Shown: positions 39,700 to 49,762, numbered from the stretch's first letter. The stretch is DNA of 64,000 nt from Pseudomonas sp. MUP55 (GCF_034043515.1 NZ_CP138214.1:4774001-4838000); one strand, 5' to 3'. A program made the numbers and translations. The notes: generated from the letters alone by a model not told the origin.

Positions 39700-39773
39700 T
39701 ATCGGGGGCAAGCCCCCTCCCACATTTGAATGGTGAACACAGTTAACTGTGGGAGGGGGCTTGCCCCCGATAG
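39700..39773. repeat. REPIN
   Basis: Inverted pair of ATCGGGGGCAAGCCCCCTCC arms with a loop of about 26 bases, upstream of the zinc-ribbon gene. Confidence 0.9.
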
Positions 39774-39813
39774 CGCCCTGAAGGCTGGCAGCTTAATCCC
39801 TGCCCCACACAGG

Positions 39814-40581
39814 TCAAGTACTCAAATACCGCCCAATCAATGCGATCCCGCTGGCCAGCACCAACCAGGTCACCAGCCTTACAAACGCCTCGCGGGACAT
39901 GCGCATGGTCAACCGGCGCCCGCCCCACAGCCCCAGGGCCATCGCCGGCAACAGGCACACCGCCAGCATCAACAAGGGTAAATCCGCATACACCCCGGCC
40001 ATCAGAAACAGGCTCAGGCGCACCACCGTGCTGCAACTGATCAGCGCGCTTTGCGTGGCTCGCGCCGCGTCCTTGGGCAAACGGCTATTCAAATAAATCG
40101 CATATAAAAAGCCGCCACTGCCGAACAGTGCACCGAACAGGCCGCCGACCGTACCCATGGGGACCGACCACCCCGTCGTCAACTGCGTGGGCCGCGCCTT
40201 CACCGCCAGGCTGTAGATCGCGTACGCACTGATGAACAGGCCCATCAGTAACAGCAACAGGTCCGAATGCAGGTTGAGCAAAAACACCACACCCAGCGTG
40301 CAGCCAATCGCCATGCACGGCAGCAATCGCAGCAGTTCTGACGTGTTCACGTCTCGTCGCGACTGCAGCAGGTTGCCAAACGCCGCGACAAAATCCAGCA
40401 GCACGAGCAGCGGGATGATCTTCGACAGCGGCATGAAAATGATCAGGATCGGCCCCGCGACCAATGCCGTACCGAACCCGGCAATGCCGAACACCACATA
40501 GGCCAGCACCACACCCAGGCCGATCACCAGCCAGTCCACAGCGCCGAACGGCCACTGACTCATCCACTCAACCAGGCTCAT
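39814..40581 (-). CDS. TauE/SafE-family membrane permease
   Basis: A 255-residue protein with about eight hydrophobic segments and the family pattern VLDFVAAFGN near the first third and GTVGGLFGALFGSGGFLYAIYL in the middle. The family exports or imports sulfur oxyanions or small organic acids; the substrate here is not known. It is divergent from a lysR gene with a 100-base spacer, which suggests that the regulator used to control it. That regulator is now frameshifted. Confidence 0.85.
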   Translation of the reverse strand: MSLVEWMSQWPFGAVDWLVIGLGVVLAYVVFGIAGFGTALVAGPILIIFMPLSKIIPLLVLLDFVAAFGNLLQSRRDVNTSELLRLLPCMAIGCTLGVVFLLNLHSDLLLLLMGLFISAYAIYSLAVKARPTQLTTGWSVPMGTVGGLFGALFGSGGFLYAIYLNSRLPKDAARATQSALISCSTVVRLSLFLMAGVYADLPLLMLAVCLLPAMALGLWGGRRLTMRMSREAFVRLVTWLVLASGIALIGRYLST

Positions 40582-40681
40582 GGGCTATTCCCTAAATAGA
40601 CATGGCGTTCACTTTAGCCATGGCGGAGTGTTGCGACTAATATCGTCAAAGCCCGTCACCCATCTCAAAAAGGCATGAGCC

Positions 40682-41571
40682 GTGATTTCCACTCGCCAGC
40701 TGCGTTACTTCGTCGAAATCGCCGACAGCGGCAGTTTCAGTGCCGCCGCCGAACGCCTGTTCGTGGCGCAATCTGCGTTGAGCCGCCAGATCAAGGAGCT
40801 GGAGTCCCAGCTGCAAACCCCGCTGTTCGAACGCACCGCACGCCAGCCACGCCTGACAGCTGCCGGGGAGGCGTTCTACCCTCGGGCGCGCAATCTGTTG
40901 AGCGACCTGAACAAGGCGAGTGAAATGGCCACTCAGGTGGGCAACGGCCAACTCGGCACCCTGCGCCTGAGCCATTCGAGCACCGTACCGATGGGCGGCG
41001 CGTTGCTGCGCGGCGTCAGTACCTGGCTGCAATGCTGCCCCGGCGTGTCGATGGACTCGTCAAACTGTCCTCCGAAGCCCAGCTGGAGGAAATCGCCGAC
41101 GGTCGCCTCGAAGCAGGACTGCTGCGCCTGCCGGTGTTGCGCCAGCGCGAAGGCGTGCGCGTGCTGCCTTTATACAGCGAGCCGCTGTTAGTGGCGGTGC
41201 CGCCGGGTCACCCATTGGCATACCGCGATACACCGGTGGAATTGGCACAGCTCAAGGACGAAGCGTTTATTTCAGTGCCCCACCCCCAGCGCGGCGGGCT
41301 GAGTTATCTGTCGGCAGAGTTGTGCATGCGTGCCGGATTTTTCCCCAAGGCGGCACGGGTGATGTCGCGCAAGACCACGCAATTGCAGCTGATCCAGGCC
41401 GGTTTCGGTATTGCCTTGTTACCAAAATCCATGCAGGACATCGCGCCCGCCACCCTGCACTTCTTGCCGCTGGCCGACCCGGATTGCCACAGCACCGTGG
41501 CCCTGGCCTGTGCCCAGGCGCCGAGCGCGTTGGTAGAGCAATTCTGCCAAACCTTGCGCGAATGCCTATAA
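40682..41571 (+). pseudogene. LysR-family regulator broken by a one-base frameshift
   Basis: The first part (from GTG 40682) encodes a normal LysR winged helix: TRQLRYFVEIADSGSFSAAA, then QIKELESQLQTPLFERT. The frame holds to SMD at about 41056. The continuation LVKLSSEAQLEEIADGRLEAGLLRLPVL is in the next frame and runs to the TAA at 41569-41571 with a normal effector domain end. Adding one C after GAC at 41054-41056 restores a single 297-residue protein. Either it is a recent mutation or an assembly error. No programmed slippage signal is visible. Confidence 0.8.
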
Positions 41572-41581
41572 ACTGCGGCCC

Positions 41582-42961
41582 ATGATTAAAGATCCTTTTG
41601 CCCGACTGGGCCTGGACCGCGAAGTCCTGACTGTCAGCCAGCTCAACGGCCGCGCGCGGGTGTTGCTCGAAGACGTGTTCACCAATATCTGGGTTGAAGG
41701 CGAGATCTCCAACCTCGCCCGCCCGGCCTCCGGCCATGTGTATTTCACCCTCAAGGACAGCGGCGCCCAAGTGCGTTGCGCGTTGTTTCGAAACAACGCT
41801 GCGCGGGTGCGCCAGGCGTTGAAGGATGGCCTGGCGGTGAAGGTGCGCGGCAAGGTCTCGTTGTTCGAGGGCCGTGGCGATTACCAGTTGATCCTCGACA
41901 CCGTGGAGCCAGCGGGTGATGGTGCGCTGCGCCTGGCCTTCGATGCCTTGAAGGAAAAGCTCAGCGCAGAAGGCCTGTTCAGTGCCGAGCGCAAGGCGCC
42001 CCTGCCGGCGCACCCCCGTCGCATCGGCATTATCAGCTCGCCAACCGGCGCGGTGATTCGCGACATCATCAGCGTGTTCGGCCGCCGCGCGCCGAACATC
42101 GAACTGACGTTGATTCCGACCGCCGTGCAAGGCCGCGAAGCCATCCCGCAGATTGTGCGGGCGTTGAAACTGGCCGACGCCCGTGGCTTCGACGCGTTGA
42201 TCCTGGCCCGTGGCGGCGGCTCACTCGAAGACCTCTGGTGCTTCAACGAAGAAGCCGTGGCCCGCGCGATAGACGCCTGCGTCACGCCCATCGTCAGTGC
42301 GGTCGGGCATGAAACCGATGTATCGATCAGCGACTTCGTCGCCGACGTGCGCGCCCCTACCCCATCGGCCGCCGCTGAACTGCTGGCACCGGATGCCAGC
42401 CACCTGGTGCGCCAGGTGGAAAACCTGCATCGCCGCCTGGTGATGCTGATGCGCAATCGTCTGAGCCACAGCCGCCTGCGCCTGGAAGGCATGGCCCGCC
42501 GCCTGCGTCACCCCGGTGAGCGTCTGCGCCAGCAGGCCCAGCGCCTGGACGACCTGGACATGCGCCTGCGCCGCGCCTTCGAGCGCAGCCTCAACACCCG
42601 TCGCGAACGCTTGATCCGCCTGGAAACCCGCCTCGCCGGCCAGCACCCGGGCCGCCAACTGGCGCTGCTGCGCCAGCGCCTGGACAGCCTTGCCGAGCGC
42701 CTGCCCCGCGCCATGCGTGAAGGCCTCAAGGCGCGGCGCCTGCAACTGCAAAGCCAGGTCCAGACACTGCAGGTGGTCAGCCCGCTGGCCACCCTCGGCC
42801 GGGGCTACAGCATTTTGCTGGACGAACGCGGCCAGGCCATTCGCAGCGCCGCGCAAACCCATACCGGCCAGCGCCTGACCGCGCGCCTCGGTGAGGGCCA
42901 ACTGCAAGTGCGGGTGGAAGACAACCACCTGACGCCTGTCACCCTTTCGCTACTGGATTGA
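41582..42961 (+). CDS. xseA: Exodeoxyribonuclease VII large subunit
   Basis: A 459-residue subunit of the nuclease that trims single-stranded DNA. The N-terminal OB fold (about 15-110: VWVEGEISNLARPASGHVYFTLKD) is followed by the catalytic domain (IGIISSPTGAVIRDI, ILARGGGSLEDLWCFN, VGHETD) and a long coiled coil rich in Arg and Leu (270-390). It starts 10 bases after the broken lysR gene and is followed after 3 bases by the M23 peptidase gene. Confidence 0.97.
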   Translation: MIKDPFARLGLDREVLTVSQLNGRARVLLEDVFTNIWVEGEISNLARPASGHVYFTLKDSGAQVRCALFRNNAARVRQALKDGLAVKVRGKVSLFEGRGDYQLILDTVEPAGDGALRLAFDALKEKLSAEGLFSAERKAPLPAHPRRIGIISSPTGAVIRDIISVFGRRAPNIELTLIPTAVQGREAIPQIVRALKLADARGFDALILARGGGSLEDLWCFNEEAVARAIDACVTPIVSAVGHETDVSISDFVADVRAPTPSAAAELLAPDASHLVRQVENLHRRLVMLMRNRLSHSRLRLEGMARRLRHPGERLRQQAQRLDDLDMRLRRAFERSLNTRRERLIRLETRLAGQHPGRQLALLRQRLDSLAERLPRAMREGLKARRLQLQSQVQTLQVVSPLATLGRGYSILLDERGQAIRSAAQTHTGQRLTARLGEGQLQVRVEDNHLTPVTLSLLD

Positions 42962-42964
42962 CTG

Positions 42965-43786
42965 ATGCCACGCTTTCTCAGTTTGTTGATGCTCGCTTGC
43001 CTGAGCTTCAATGCCCACGCCGACAGCTACATCACGCGCACGCTGAACAAGCCGGTGCCTGGTGGCGTGGCAGTGGTCGACCTGGGACCTGCCGCAACGG
43101 CGCCCAAGGCGGTCTACCTCGGCCGGCCGGTGCTGGTGGTCAAGGAGCAGAGCAATTGGCTGGCGATTGTCGGCATCCCGCTGACGGTCAAGCCGGGCAA
43201 CGAACGCATCAGCAGCGGCGCACGCGTTCTGCCGTTTGTGGTGGATTACAAGAAATACCCGGAACAGCGTATCACGCTTAAAAACAAAAGCCAGGTCAAC
43301 CCCGACCCGGCGCAGTTGAAGCGCATCGAGGGCGAACTGGCCGTGCAGCTCAAGGCTTACCGCAGCTTCAGCCCGAACGTGCCGAGCAATCTGGTGCTGG
43401 ACAAGCCGGTGAACGGGCCGCTGTCGAGCAAATTCGGCGTGCGCCGCTTCTTCAATGGCGAGGAGCGCAACCCGCACTCGGGCCTGGACTTCGCGGTGCC
43501 GGCCGGTACGCCAATCAAGACGCCTGCTGCCGGCAAGGTGATCCTTACCGGCAACTACTTTTTCAATGGCAACACGGTGTTTGTCGACCATGGTCAGGGC
43601 TTTATCAGCATGTTCTGCCACATGTCGAAGATTGATGTGAAGGTGGGCGACCAACTCGCACGCGGCACGGCGGTGGGCAAGGTCGGCTCGACCGGTCGGG
43701 CAACCGGGCCGCACATGCACTGGAACGTCAGCCTGAACGATGCGCGAGTGGATCCGGCGATCTTCATCGGCGCTTTCCAGCCCTGA
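42965..43786 (+). CDS. M23-family (LytM) peptidoglycan endopeptidase
   Basis: A 273-residue periplasmic protein. The signal peptide ends NAHA (about 19). The C-terminal LytM domain shows zinc ligands in HSGLDFAVPAGTP and the HMHWNVSL end, plus FVDHGQGFISMFCHMSK with its His, so it looks active. It should cut peptide cross-links. ATG 42965 follows the xseA stop by 3 bases, so the two genes are cotranscribed. Confidence 0.9.
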   Translation: MPRFLSLLMLACLSFNAHADSYITRTLNKPVPGGVAVVDLGPAATAPKAVYLGRPVLVVKEQSNWLAIVGIPLTVKPGNERISSGARVLPFVVDYKKYPEQRITLKNKSQVNPDPAQLKRIEGELAVQLKAYRSFSPNVPSNLVLDKPVNGPLSSKFGVRRFFNGEERNPHSGLDFAVPAGTPIKTPAAGKVILTGNYFFNGNTVFVDHGQGFISMFCHMSKIDVKVGDQLARGTAVGKVGSTGRATGPHMHWNVSLNDARVDPAIFIGAFQP

Positions 43787-43794
43787 GCAGATCG

Positions 43795-43822
43795 ATTGCG
43801 CGGCCGGGGAAGGCTGCGCAAT
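43795..43822 (+). terminator. Hairpin after the M23 peptidase gene
   Basis: ATTGCGC and GCGCAAT with internal GGCC/GGCT pairs form a stem 9 bases after the stop. There is no T run, so termination is uncertain. Confidence 0.45.
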
Positions 43823-43943
43823 TAAAGCCAATCACAGCCTAATTAACGGTCATAAAATCTCGTTTCCTACGTGAATAGCAGAAGTTCTCTCAATTTTTAG
43901 CGGCTGCTTGCCATCCTCTACCCCGACGGTTAGGGTTGAGCTT

Positions 43944-44021
43944 ATGAAAACCTCTCACACCCTCATTCAGCGCCGTCAGCACCGCAGCCTGTGCCTTGTC
44001 AGCGCACGACTGCCAAGCTGA
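43944..44021 (+). CDS. Possible leuA leader peptide
   Basis: A 25-codon frame, MKTSHTLIQRRQHRSLCLVSARLPS, ending 86 bases before leuA. Four of 25 codons are for leucine, three of them in the second half (L-C-L and R-L). The distance to leuA and the following GGCCGCC/GGCC segment leave room for an attenuator. The ribosome site is weak. No clean terminator with a T run is seen, so this is tentative. Confidence 0.35.
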   Translation: MKTSHTLIQRRQHRSLCLVSARLPS

Positions 44022-44107
44022 ATCGATCTGTCTCGCCCAAGCGTCGTCCCCAACAACAGTGATTCGGCAGGCCGCCTTTTCTCGGCCCTATGACAAAGGA
44101 TTTTGCG

Positions 44108-45787
44108 ATGAGCATGCTCAAAGACCCGTCTTCGAAATACCGTGCGTTTCCGACCATCGATATCCCGGACCGCACCTGGCCGTCCAACACCATCACCACC
44201 GCGCCGATCTGGTGCAGCTCTGACCTGCGTGATGGCAACCAGTCGCTGATCGAACCGATGGATGCCGCGAAGAAGCTGCGCTTCTGGAAGACCCTGGTCG
44301 CCGTCGGTGTGAAGGAGATCGAAGCGTCTTTCCCGGCCGCGTCGCAAACCGATTTTGATTTCGTACGCACCCTGATCGAAGACAACCACATCCCCGAGGA
44401 CACCACCATCCAGGTGCTGACCCAGGGCCGTGAAGACTTGATCGCCCGTACCTTCGAATCCCTGCGTGGCGCCAAAAAGGCCATCGTGCACCTGTACAAC
44501 GCCACCTCGCCGTCATTCCGCCGTATTGTGTTCAACCAGGACAAGGACGGCATCAAGGCAATCGCAGTGAACGCGGCCAAGTTGTTCGTCAAATACGCAG
44601 CCCAGCAGCCGGAAACCCAGTGGACCTTCGAATACTCCCCGGAGACCTTCAGCGCCACCGAGCTGGAATTTGCCAAGGAAGTCTGTGACGCGGTGATCGA
44701 GGTATGGAACCCGACGCCCGAGCACAAGATGATCCTCAACCTGCCGGCCACTGTGGAATGCGCCACGCCGAATATCTATGCCGACCAGATCGAGTGGTTC
44801 GGTCGCCATATCAACCGCCGTGACAGCGTGATCATCAGCCTGCACACCCACAACGACCGTGGCACGGGCGTGGCCGCCACCGAGCTGGGCCTGATGGCCG
44901 GGGCTGATCGTGTCGAAGGCTGCCTGTTCGGCAACGGCGAGCGCACCGGTAACGTCGACCTGGTGACCGTGGCACTGAACATGTACACCCAGGGCCTCGA
45001 CCCGCAGCTGGACTTCTCCGATATCGACGGCGTGCGCAAAGTCGTCGAGGAGTGCAACCAGATCCAGGTGCACCCTCGCCATCCGTACGTTGGCGACCTG
45101 GTGCATACCGCGTTCTCCGGCTCGCACCAGGATGCCATCCGCAAGGGCTTCTCCCAGCAGAAAGACGACGCCCTGTGGGAAGTGCCGTACTTGCCGATCG
45201 ACCCGGCAGACATCGGCCGCAGCTACGAGGCGGTGATCCGCGTGAACAGCCAGTCGGGCAAAGGCGGTATTGCCTACCTGCTGGAGCAGGAATACGACAT
45301 CAGCTTGCCACGCCGCATGCAGATCGAATTCAGCCAGGTGGTGCAGGCTGAAACCGACCGCGTCGGCCTGGAAATGACCGCACCGCAGATCTACGCCTTG
45401 CTGCAACGCGAATACCTGCAGGCCAACACCCCGTACGCGCTGGTCAGCCATCGCCTGCAGGAAGAAAACGGCAACAGCTACGTGGAAGTGGAAGTTTCCG
45501 GCAAAGGCCAGGGCGAAACCAACCTGCACTGGAAAGGCAAAGGCAACGGCGCGCTGGAAGCGCTGGTGGCGGGCTTGCCGATTGGCGTAGAGATCATGGA
45601 CTACAACGAACATGCAATCGGCGCTGGCACCAACGCTAAAGCGGCGGCGTACATCGAGCTGCGCGTGAACGGCGAACGCCCGGTACACGGAGTGGGCATC
45701 GATGAAAACATCACCACCGCCAGCTTCAAGGCGCTGTTCAGTGCGCTGAACCGCTCGTTGAGCCAGCAGGAAGCGAAAGCGGCCTAA
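44108..45787 (+). CDS. leuA: 2-isopropylmalate synthase
   Basis: A 559-residue LeuA of the long pseudomonad type; it condenses 2-oxoisovalerate with acetyl-CoA, the first step of leucine synthesis. The TIM barrel begins with [13 protein letters not shown] (metal-binding Asp) and has [13 protein letters not shown] (metal-binding His pair). The C-terminal regulatory domain gives leucine feedback. I start at the MSMLKD ATG, which has an AAAGGA site, instead of the upstream ATG at 44090. A strong terminator follows. Confidence 0.97.
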   Translation: MSMLKDPSSKYRAFPTIDIPDRTWPSNTITTAPIWCSSDLRDGNQSLIEPMDAAKKLRFWKTLVAVGVKEIEASFPAASQTDFDFVRTLIEDNHIPEDTTIQVLTQGREDLIARTFESLRGAKKAIVHLYNATSPSFRRIVFNQDKDGIKAIAVNAAKLFVKYAAQQPETQWTFEYSPETFSATELEFAKEVCDAVIEVWNPTPEHKMILNLPATVECATPNIYADQIEWFGRHINRRDSVIISLHTHNDRGTGVAATELGLMAGADRVEGCLFGNGERTGNVDLVTVALNMYTQGLDPQLDFSDIDGVRKVVEECNQIQVHPRHPYVGDLVHTAFSGSHQDAIRKGFSQQKDDALWEVPYLPIDPADIGRSYEAVIRVNSQSGKGGIAYLLEQEYDISLPRRMQIEFSQVVQAETDRVGLEMTAPQIYALLQREYLQANTPYALVSHRLQEENGNSYVEVEVSGKGQGETNLHWKGKGNGALEALVAGLPIGVEIMDYNEHAIGAGTNAKAAAYIELRVNGERPVHGVGIDENITTASFKALFSALNRSLSQQEAKAA

Positions 45788-45805
45788 GCGTTATCGGCGC
45801 AATGC

Positions 45806-45840
45806 AAAAGGCCCCTGGGTGAGAATCCAGGGGCCTTTTT
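45806..45840 (+). terminator. leuA terminator
   Basis: GGCCCCTGG (45810-45818) pairs with CCAGGGGCC (45827-45835), preceded by AAAA and followed by TTTTT. Confidence 0.95.
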
Positions 45841-45862
45841 ACTGTGGTGTTGCTAGCGGCCT

Positions 45863-45930
45863 CATCGGGGGCAAGCCCCCTCCCACAGGGGTATGCATTC
45901 CAAATGTGGGAGGGGGCTTGCCCCCGATGA
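45863..45930. repeat. REPIN
   Basis: Inverted pair of the common REPIN arm between the convergent leuA and omega-amidase genes. Confidence 0.9.
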
Positions 45931-45937
45931 CGGTACG

Positions 45938-46729
45938 TCAGGTAAATTGAAAGCTATCGGCATCCAGGTTCGCCGGAAAACGGGTGCGATACGCCGCCAG
46001 TTCAGCCGCATCCAGCCTCACCTGAAACACCCCATCCGCCTCCCCCGCACTCAGCAAGGTCTCGCCCTGGAAGTCCAGCACCTGGCTGTCCCCGGTATAG
46101 GCAAAACCCTTCCCATCCGTGCCCACCCGGTTCACGGCGGCTACATAGCACAGGTTCTCGATGGCCCGCGCAGGCAACAGTCGATTCCAATGCTGACGCC
46201 GTGCGCCCGGCCAGTTGGCGGTATACAGCAAAAGATCAGTGTCCTGGGCATCACGGCTCCACACCGGGAAGCGCAAGTCGTAGCAAATCAACGGACGAAT
46301 ACGCCAACCGTTCAACTCGAACTGCACCTGACGTTCGCCGGGGGTGTAGTGATCGTGCTCACCGGCCATGCGGAACAGGTGGCGCTTGTCGTAATGCAAC
46401 ACCTCGGCGTCCGGCCGCGCCCACAGCAGGCGGTTACGGTGACTGCCGTCCGCTGCCTGGATGATGACGCTGCCCGTGATCACGGCGTTGTATTTCGCGG
46501 CCTGGGCCTTGAGCCAACGGTGAGTCGGGCCGTTTTCCGGTTCGGCAAGCGAAGCTGATTCCATGGAAAAACCAGTGGTGAACATCTCCGGCAATACGAT
46601 CAGGTCGGCGCCCTTGGCCTGCTCCAACAGCAGCTCGAAATGTTCGAGATTGGCCTGGCGGTCGTGCCACGCCAGGGTGGTCTGGACCAAGGCAATGTTC
46701 AGGTCAGGCAAAGCACTCAGATCCCGCAT
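45938..46729 (-). CDS. Nitrilase-superfamily omega-amidase (YafV/Nit2-like)
   Basis: A 263-residue amidohydrolase. The Glu-Lys-Cys triad is visible: Glu in VLPEMFTTG, Lys in YDKRHLF and Cys in ICYDLRFP. Enzymes of this group hydrolyse alpha-keto acid amides made by glutamine-dependent transaminases. The ATG at 46729 overlaps the end of the aminotransferase gene by 13 bases, so transaminase and amidase are translated together, a pairing known from methionine salvage. The longer frame start upstream is inside that gene and was not used. Confidence 0.88.
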   Translation of the reverse strand: MRDLSALPDLNIALVQTTLAWHDRQANLEHFELLLEQAKGADLIVLPEMFTTGFSMESASLAEPENGPTHRWLKAQAAKYNAVITGSVIIQAADGSHRNRLLWARPDAEVLHYDKRHLFRMAGEHDHYTPGERQVQFELNGWRIRPLICYDLRFPVWSRDAQDTDLLLYTANWPGARRQHWNRLLPARAIENLCYVAAVNRVGTDGKGFAYTGDSQVLDFQGETLLSAGEADGVFQVRLDAAELAAYRTRFPANLDADSFQFT

Positions 46730-47865
46730 AGTTTTTCCGCCGCTTGTTGCAGCGTCTCCTCGCGTTTGGCAAAGCACAGGCGCACCAGGCGCTGGCCTTG
46801 GGGCGGGTCGCGGTAGAACACAGAGATGGGAATCGACGCCACGCCGTGTTCGCGAGTCATCCATTCGGACATGGCGACATCATCCAGGTCCGGGCGAATC
46901 CGGGAATAATCCACCAATTGAAAGTAAGTCCCCGCCGACGGGCTGAAGCTGAACCGCGACGGCGCCAGCAACCGGCAGAACAGGTCGCGCTTGGCTTGGT
47001 AGAACGCCGGCAGCGCACCCACGTGCTCCGGGTGCTCTGCCATGAAATCGGCCAGCGCGTACTGCAAGGGCGTCACGCCACAGAAACTGACGTACTGATG
47101 CACTTTGCGCAGCTCGGCAGTGAGGGCTGGCGGCGCAACCACATAGCCGGTTTTCCAGCCCGTGACGTGATAAGTCTTGCCGAACGAGCTGACCACGAAC
47201 GCACGCGGGTACAGCTCCTCGTGGGCGAGCACGCTGACGTGGGGCACGCCGTCGAACACCAGGTGTTCGTACACTTCATCGCTGAGCAGATAGATATCGC
47301 GCCCGCGAATCAGCTCGGCCAGTTGGTCCAGCTCCTCACGACTGACCAGCGCGCCGCTGGGATTGTGCGGGGTATTGAGCACGATCATGCGCGTGCGTGG
47401 CGACAGCGCGGCCTCGATGCGCTCGAAGTCCAGGCTGAAATCCTGCAAGCCTAACTGCACATGCACGCAGCGCCCGCCGGCCAGCTCTACCGAGGGCGCG
47501 TAGCTGTCGTAGCAAGGGTCGAAGATGATCACCTCGTCACCGCTGCGGATAACAGCCTGGATAGCGCAGAAAATGCCCTGGGTAGCGCCGGGCGTAATGG
47601 TGACCTCAAGGTCGGCATCGACGCTGACACCGTAGCTGTGGGCAATCTTCGCCACCACTTGCTGACGCAGCGCGGGCAAACCGCTCATCGGTGCGTATTG
47701 GTTATGGCCGTTGGCGACGTGCCGACCCACTGCGTCGAGCAAGTCTTGAGGGCCATTGAAGTCAGGAAAACCCTGGGACAGGTTGATTGCGCCGGTTTCG
47801 GCCGCCAACTGCGACATGCTGGTGAAGATGGTGGTGCCGACATTCGGCAGCTTGCTGGTGATCAT
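46717..47865 (-). CDS. Methionine-type aminotransferase (YbdL-like)
   Basis: A 382-residue PLP enzyme of aminotransferase class I. The PLP lysine lies in SSFGKTYHVTGWK, with NTPHNPSGA and the C-terminal RLCFAKREE arginine present. YbdL-type enzymes prefer methionine and aromatic amino acids. Together with the overlapping omega-amidase it can remove the 2-oxo acid amide product and pull transamination forward. ATG 47865 has a GGG-rich site. Confidence 0.9.
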   Translation of the reverse strand: MITSKLPNVGTTIFTSMSQLAAETGAINLSQGFPDFNGPQDLLDAVGRHVANGHNQYAPMSGLPALRQQVVAKIAHSYGVSVDADLEVTITPGATQGIFCAIQAVIRSGDEVIIFDPCYDSYAPSVELAGGRCVHVQLGLQDFSLDFERIEAALSPRTRMIVLNTPHNPSGALVSREELDQLAELIRGRDIYLLSDEVYEHLVFDGVPHVSVLAHEELYPRAFVVSSFGKTYHVTGWKTGYVVAPPALTAELRKVHQYVSFCGVTPLQYALADFMAEHPEHVGALPAFYQAKRDLFCRLLAPSRFSFSPSAGTYFQLVDYSRIRPDLDDVAMSEWMTREHGVASIPISVFYRDPPQGQRLVRLCFAKREETLQQAAEKLCGI

Positions 47866-47896
47866 GGGAGCCCCCTTCGGGTGAGCCCAAGTTTTA

Positions 47897-48056
47897 AGCT
47901 GCAAGCTGCAAGGAGGTCAAGGGGCAAACCGCCAGGCACAAAAAAGGGCTCTGAATGAGCCCTTTTTTGTGCCTGGCGGTTTGAGCTGCAAGCTGTCAGC
48001 CGCAAGCCGCAAGCAAACCTGCTTCAGCTTGCAGCTTGTCGCTTGGAACTTGCCGC
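47897..48056. repeat. GCTGCAAGCTG-type repeat cluster
   Basis: AGCTGCAAGCTGCAAGG, GAGCTGCAAGCTGTCAG and inverted CAGCTTGCAGCTTG copies surround the hairpin at 47926. It is another dispersed pseudomonad repeat family. Confidence 0.65.
47926..47982 (-). terminator. Very long perfect hairpin terminator after der
   Basis: Two 26-base arms (47926-47951 and 47957-47982) are exact reverse complements around TGAAT. The GGGCTC/GAGCCC core is next to A6/T6, so it can act as an intrinsic terminator on either strand. It lies 77 bases after the der stop. Confidence 0.85.
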
Positions 48057-48058
48057 TG

Positions 48059-49528
48059 CTACTTCTTATCCCTGCGCTTCTTGTCGGCCTTCTTGTGGTG
48101 AGTCATCAAACGACGCTTCTTGTTCACCTGACGGTCGGTCAGTGTGTTCTTGTTGCCTTCGTATGGGTTCTCACCACCCTTGAACTCGATACGGATCGGC
48201 GTGCCGACCAGTTTCAAGACACGGCGGTAGGTGTTTTCAAGGTAACGCACATAGGACTTGGGCACCTTCTCGATCTGGTTACCGTGGATCACGATAATCG
48301 GCGGGTTGGCACCACCCAAGTGGGCGTAACGCAGTTTGATGCGGCGGTTGTTGACCATCGGCGGCGCGTGCTCGCCAACCGCGTCTTCCAGGATCTGGGT
48401 TAGACGGTTGGTCGGCCAGCGGGTAACCGCCGACTTGAACGAGTTCTGTACCGACGCGTAGAGGTTGCCCACGCCAGTGCCGTGCAGTGCCGAGATAAAG
48501 TGGATATCGGCGAACTCAACGAAGAACAGGCGACGCTGCAGCTCGATCTTGACGAAATCGCGCTCGCTTGGCGTCATGCCGTCCCACTTGTTGATCGCGA
48601 TCACCAGGGCACGACCGGCTTCCAGGGCGAAGCCCAGCAGGTTCAGGTCGTGGTCAACCACGCCTTCGCGGGCGTCCATCACGAAGATCACCACGTTGGC
48701 GTCTTTGATCGCCTGCAGGGTTTTCACCACGGAGAATTTTTCAACTTCCTCGTGGATCTTGCCGCGCTTGCGCACACCGGCGGTGTCGATCAGCGTGTAC
48801 TTCTCGTCGTTGCGCTCGAACGGGATGTAGATGCTGTCGCGCGTGGTGCCGGGTTGGTCGTAGACGATGACCCGGTCTTCACCGAGCATGCGGTTGACCA
48901 GGGTCGACTTGCCGACGTTAGGGCGGCCGATGATGGCGATCTTGATCCCGTCTTTTTCGCTCGGGCCAGGAATGCGCTTGGCTTCCTCGCCTTCGGCGAC
49001 GATCTCTTCTTCACCCTCTTCTTCTTCGGCGTCATCCCTGGGGAAACTGCTCAGGGCAATTTCCAGCATCTGGGTGATGCCGCGACCGTGGGCACCGGCG
49101 ATCGGGATCGCGTCGCCCAGGCCCATCGGGCTGAATTCGGCGCGGGCCTGCTCAGGATCGATGTTGTCGATCTTGTTGGCGATCAGGTAGGAACGCTTGT
49201 TGCGCTTGCGCAGGTGCTCGCCAATCATCTGGTCGGCAGCGGTGTAGCCCGCACGGGCGTCCACCAGGAACAACACGACATCGGCTTCTTCAATGGCCAG
49301 CAGCGACTGCTCGGCCATCTTTTCGTCCATGCCATGTTCGTCACCGGAGATACCACCGGTGTCGACAATAATGTAGGAGCGCCCTTGCCACTTTGCCTCA
49401 CCGTATTGGCGATCACGGGTAAGACCGGACAAGTCGCCGACGATGGCGTCGCGAGTCCTGGTCAGGCGGTTGAACAAGGTGGACTTGCCGACGTTAGGTC
49501 GGCCCACCAGGGCGATTACGGGAACCAT
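48059..49528 (-). CDS. der: Ribosome-assembly GTPase Der (EngA)
   Basis: A 489-residue protein with two tandem G domains. G1 motifs are [17 protein letters not shown] near residue 8 and [13 protein letters not shown] near 200; NKIDN and NKWDG are the G4 motifs; a KH-like domain and a basic tail ([11 protein letters not shown]) follow. Der is essential for 50S assembly. ATG 49528 has a GGAG site; the GTG four codons upstream lies within that site. It is downstream of bamB after a hairpin and REP elements. Confidence 0.96.
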   Translation of the reverse strand: MVPVIALVGRPNVGKSTLFNRLTRTRDAIVGDLSGLTRDRQYGEAKWQGRSYIIVDTGGISGDEHGMDEKMAEQSLLAIEEADVVLFLVDARAGYTAADQMIGEHLRKRNKRSYLIANKIDNIDPEQARAEFSPMGLGDAIPIAGAHGRGITQMLEIALSSFPRDDAEEEEGEEEIVAEGEEAKRIPGPSEKDGIKIAIIGRPNVGKSTLVNRMLGEDRVIVYDQPGTTRDSIYIPFERNDEKYTLIDTAGVRKRGKIHEEVEKFSVVKTLQAIKDANVVIFVMDAREGVVDHDLNLLGFALEAGRALVIAINKWDGMTPSERDFVKIELQRRLFFVEFADIHFISALHGTGVGNLYASVQNSFKSAVTRWPTNRLTQILEDAVGEHAPPMVNNRRIKLRYAHLGGANPPIIVIHGNQIEKVPKSYVRYLENTYRRVLKLVGTPIRIEFKGGENPYEGNKNTLTDRQVNKKRRLMTHHKKADKKRRDKK

Positions 49529-49560
49529 GCGGCTCTCCACTTCGTTATTTCAGAAAATAC

Positions 49561-49586
49561 AAAAGCCGCTGCGGGGCAGCGGCTGG
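49561..49586 (-). terminator. Terminator upstream of der
   Basis: AGCCGCTG and CAGCGGCT pair around a CGGGG loop and are followed on the minus strand by TTTTGT. It ends transcripts reading from bamB toward der. Confidence 0.75.
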
Positions 49587-49595
49587 TGCTCGACT

Positions 49596-49762
49596 GTAGG
49601 AGCGAGCTTGTCGTGGCGAGGGAGCTTGCTCCCGCTGGGCTGCGTAGCAGCCCCAAAACCATTCGACCGAGATGCATCAGATGCACCTGTTTGACAGGTT
49701 TGGGAGCGCTTCGCACTCCAGCGGGAGCAAGCTCCCTCACCACATGACGCTCGCTCCTACAG
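49596..49762. repeat. REP pair of the CTGTAGGAGCGAG class
   Basis: CTGTAGGAGCGAGCTTG at the left and inverted CGCTCCTACAG at the right, with an inner inverted pair GGGAGCTTGCTCCCGCTGG and CCAGCGGGAGCAAGCTCCC. Same class as 11322-11440. Confidence 0.85.

Noticed and set aside
40682..41191. Two separate overlapping genes in place of a broken lysR
   Set aside because: The two frames join into one normal LysR protein when one base is added, and the second frame alone has no ribosome site.
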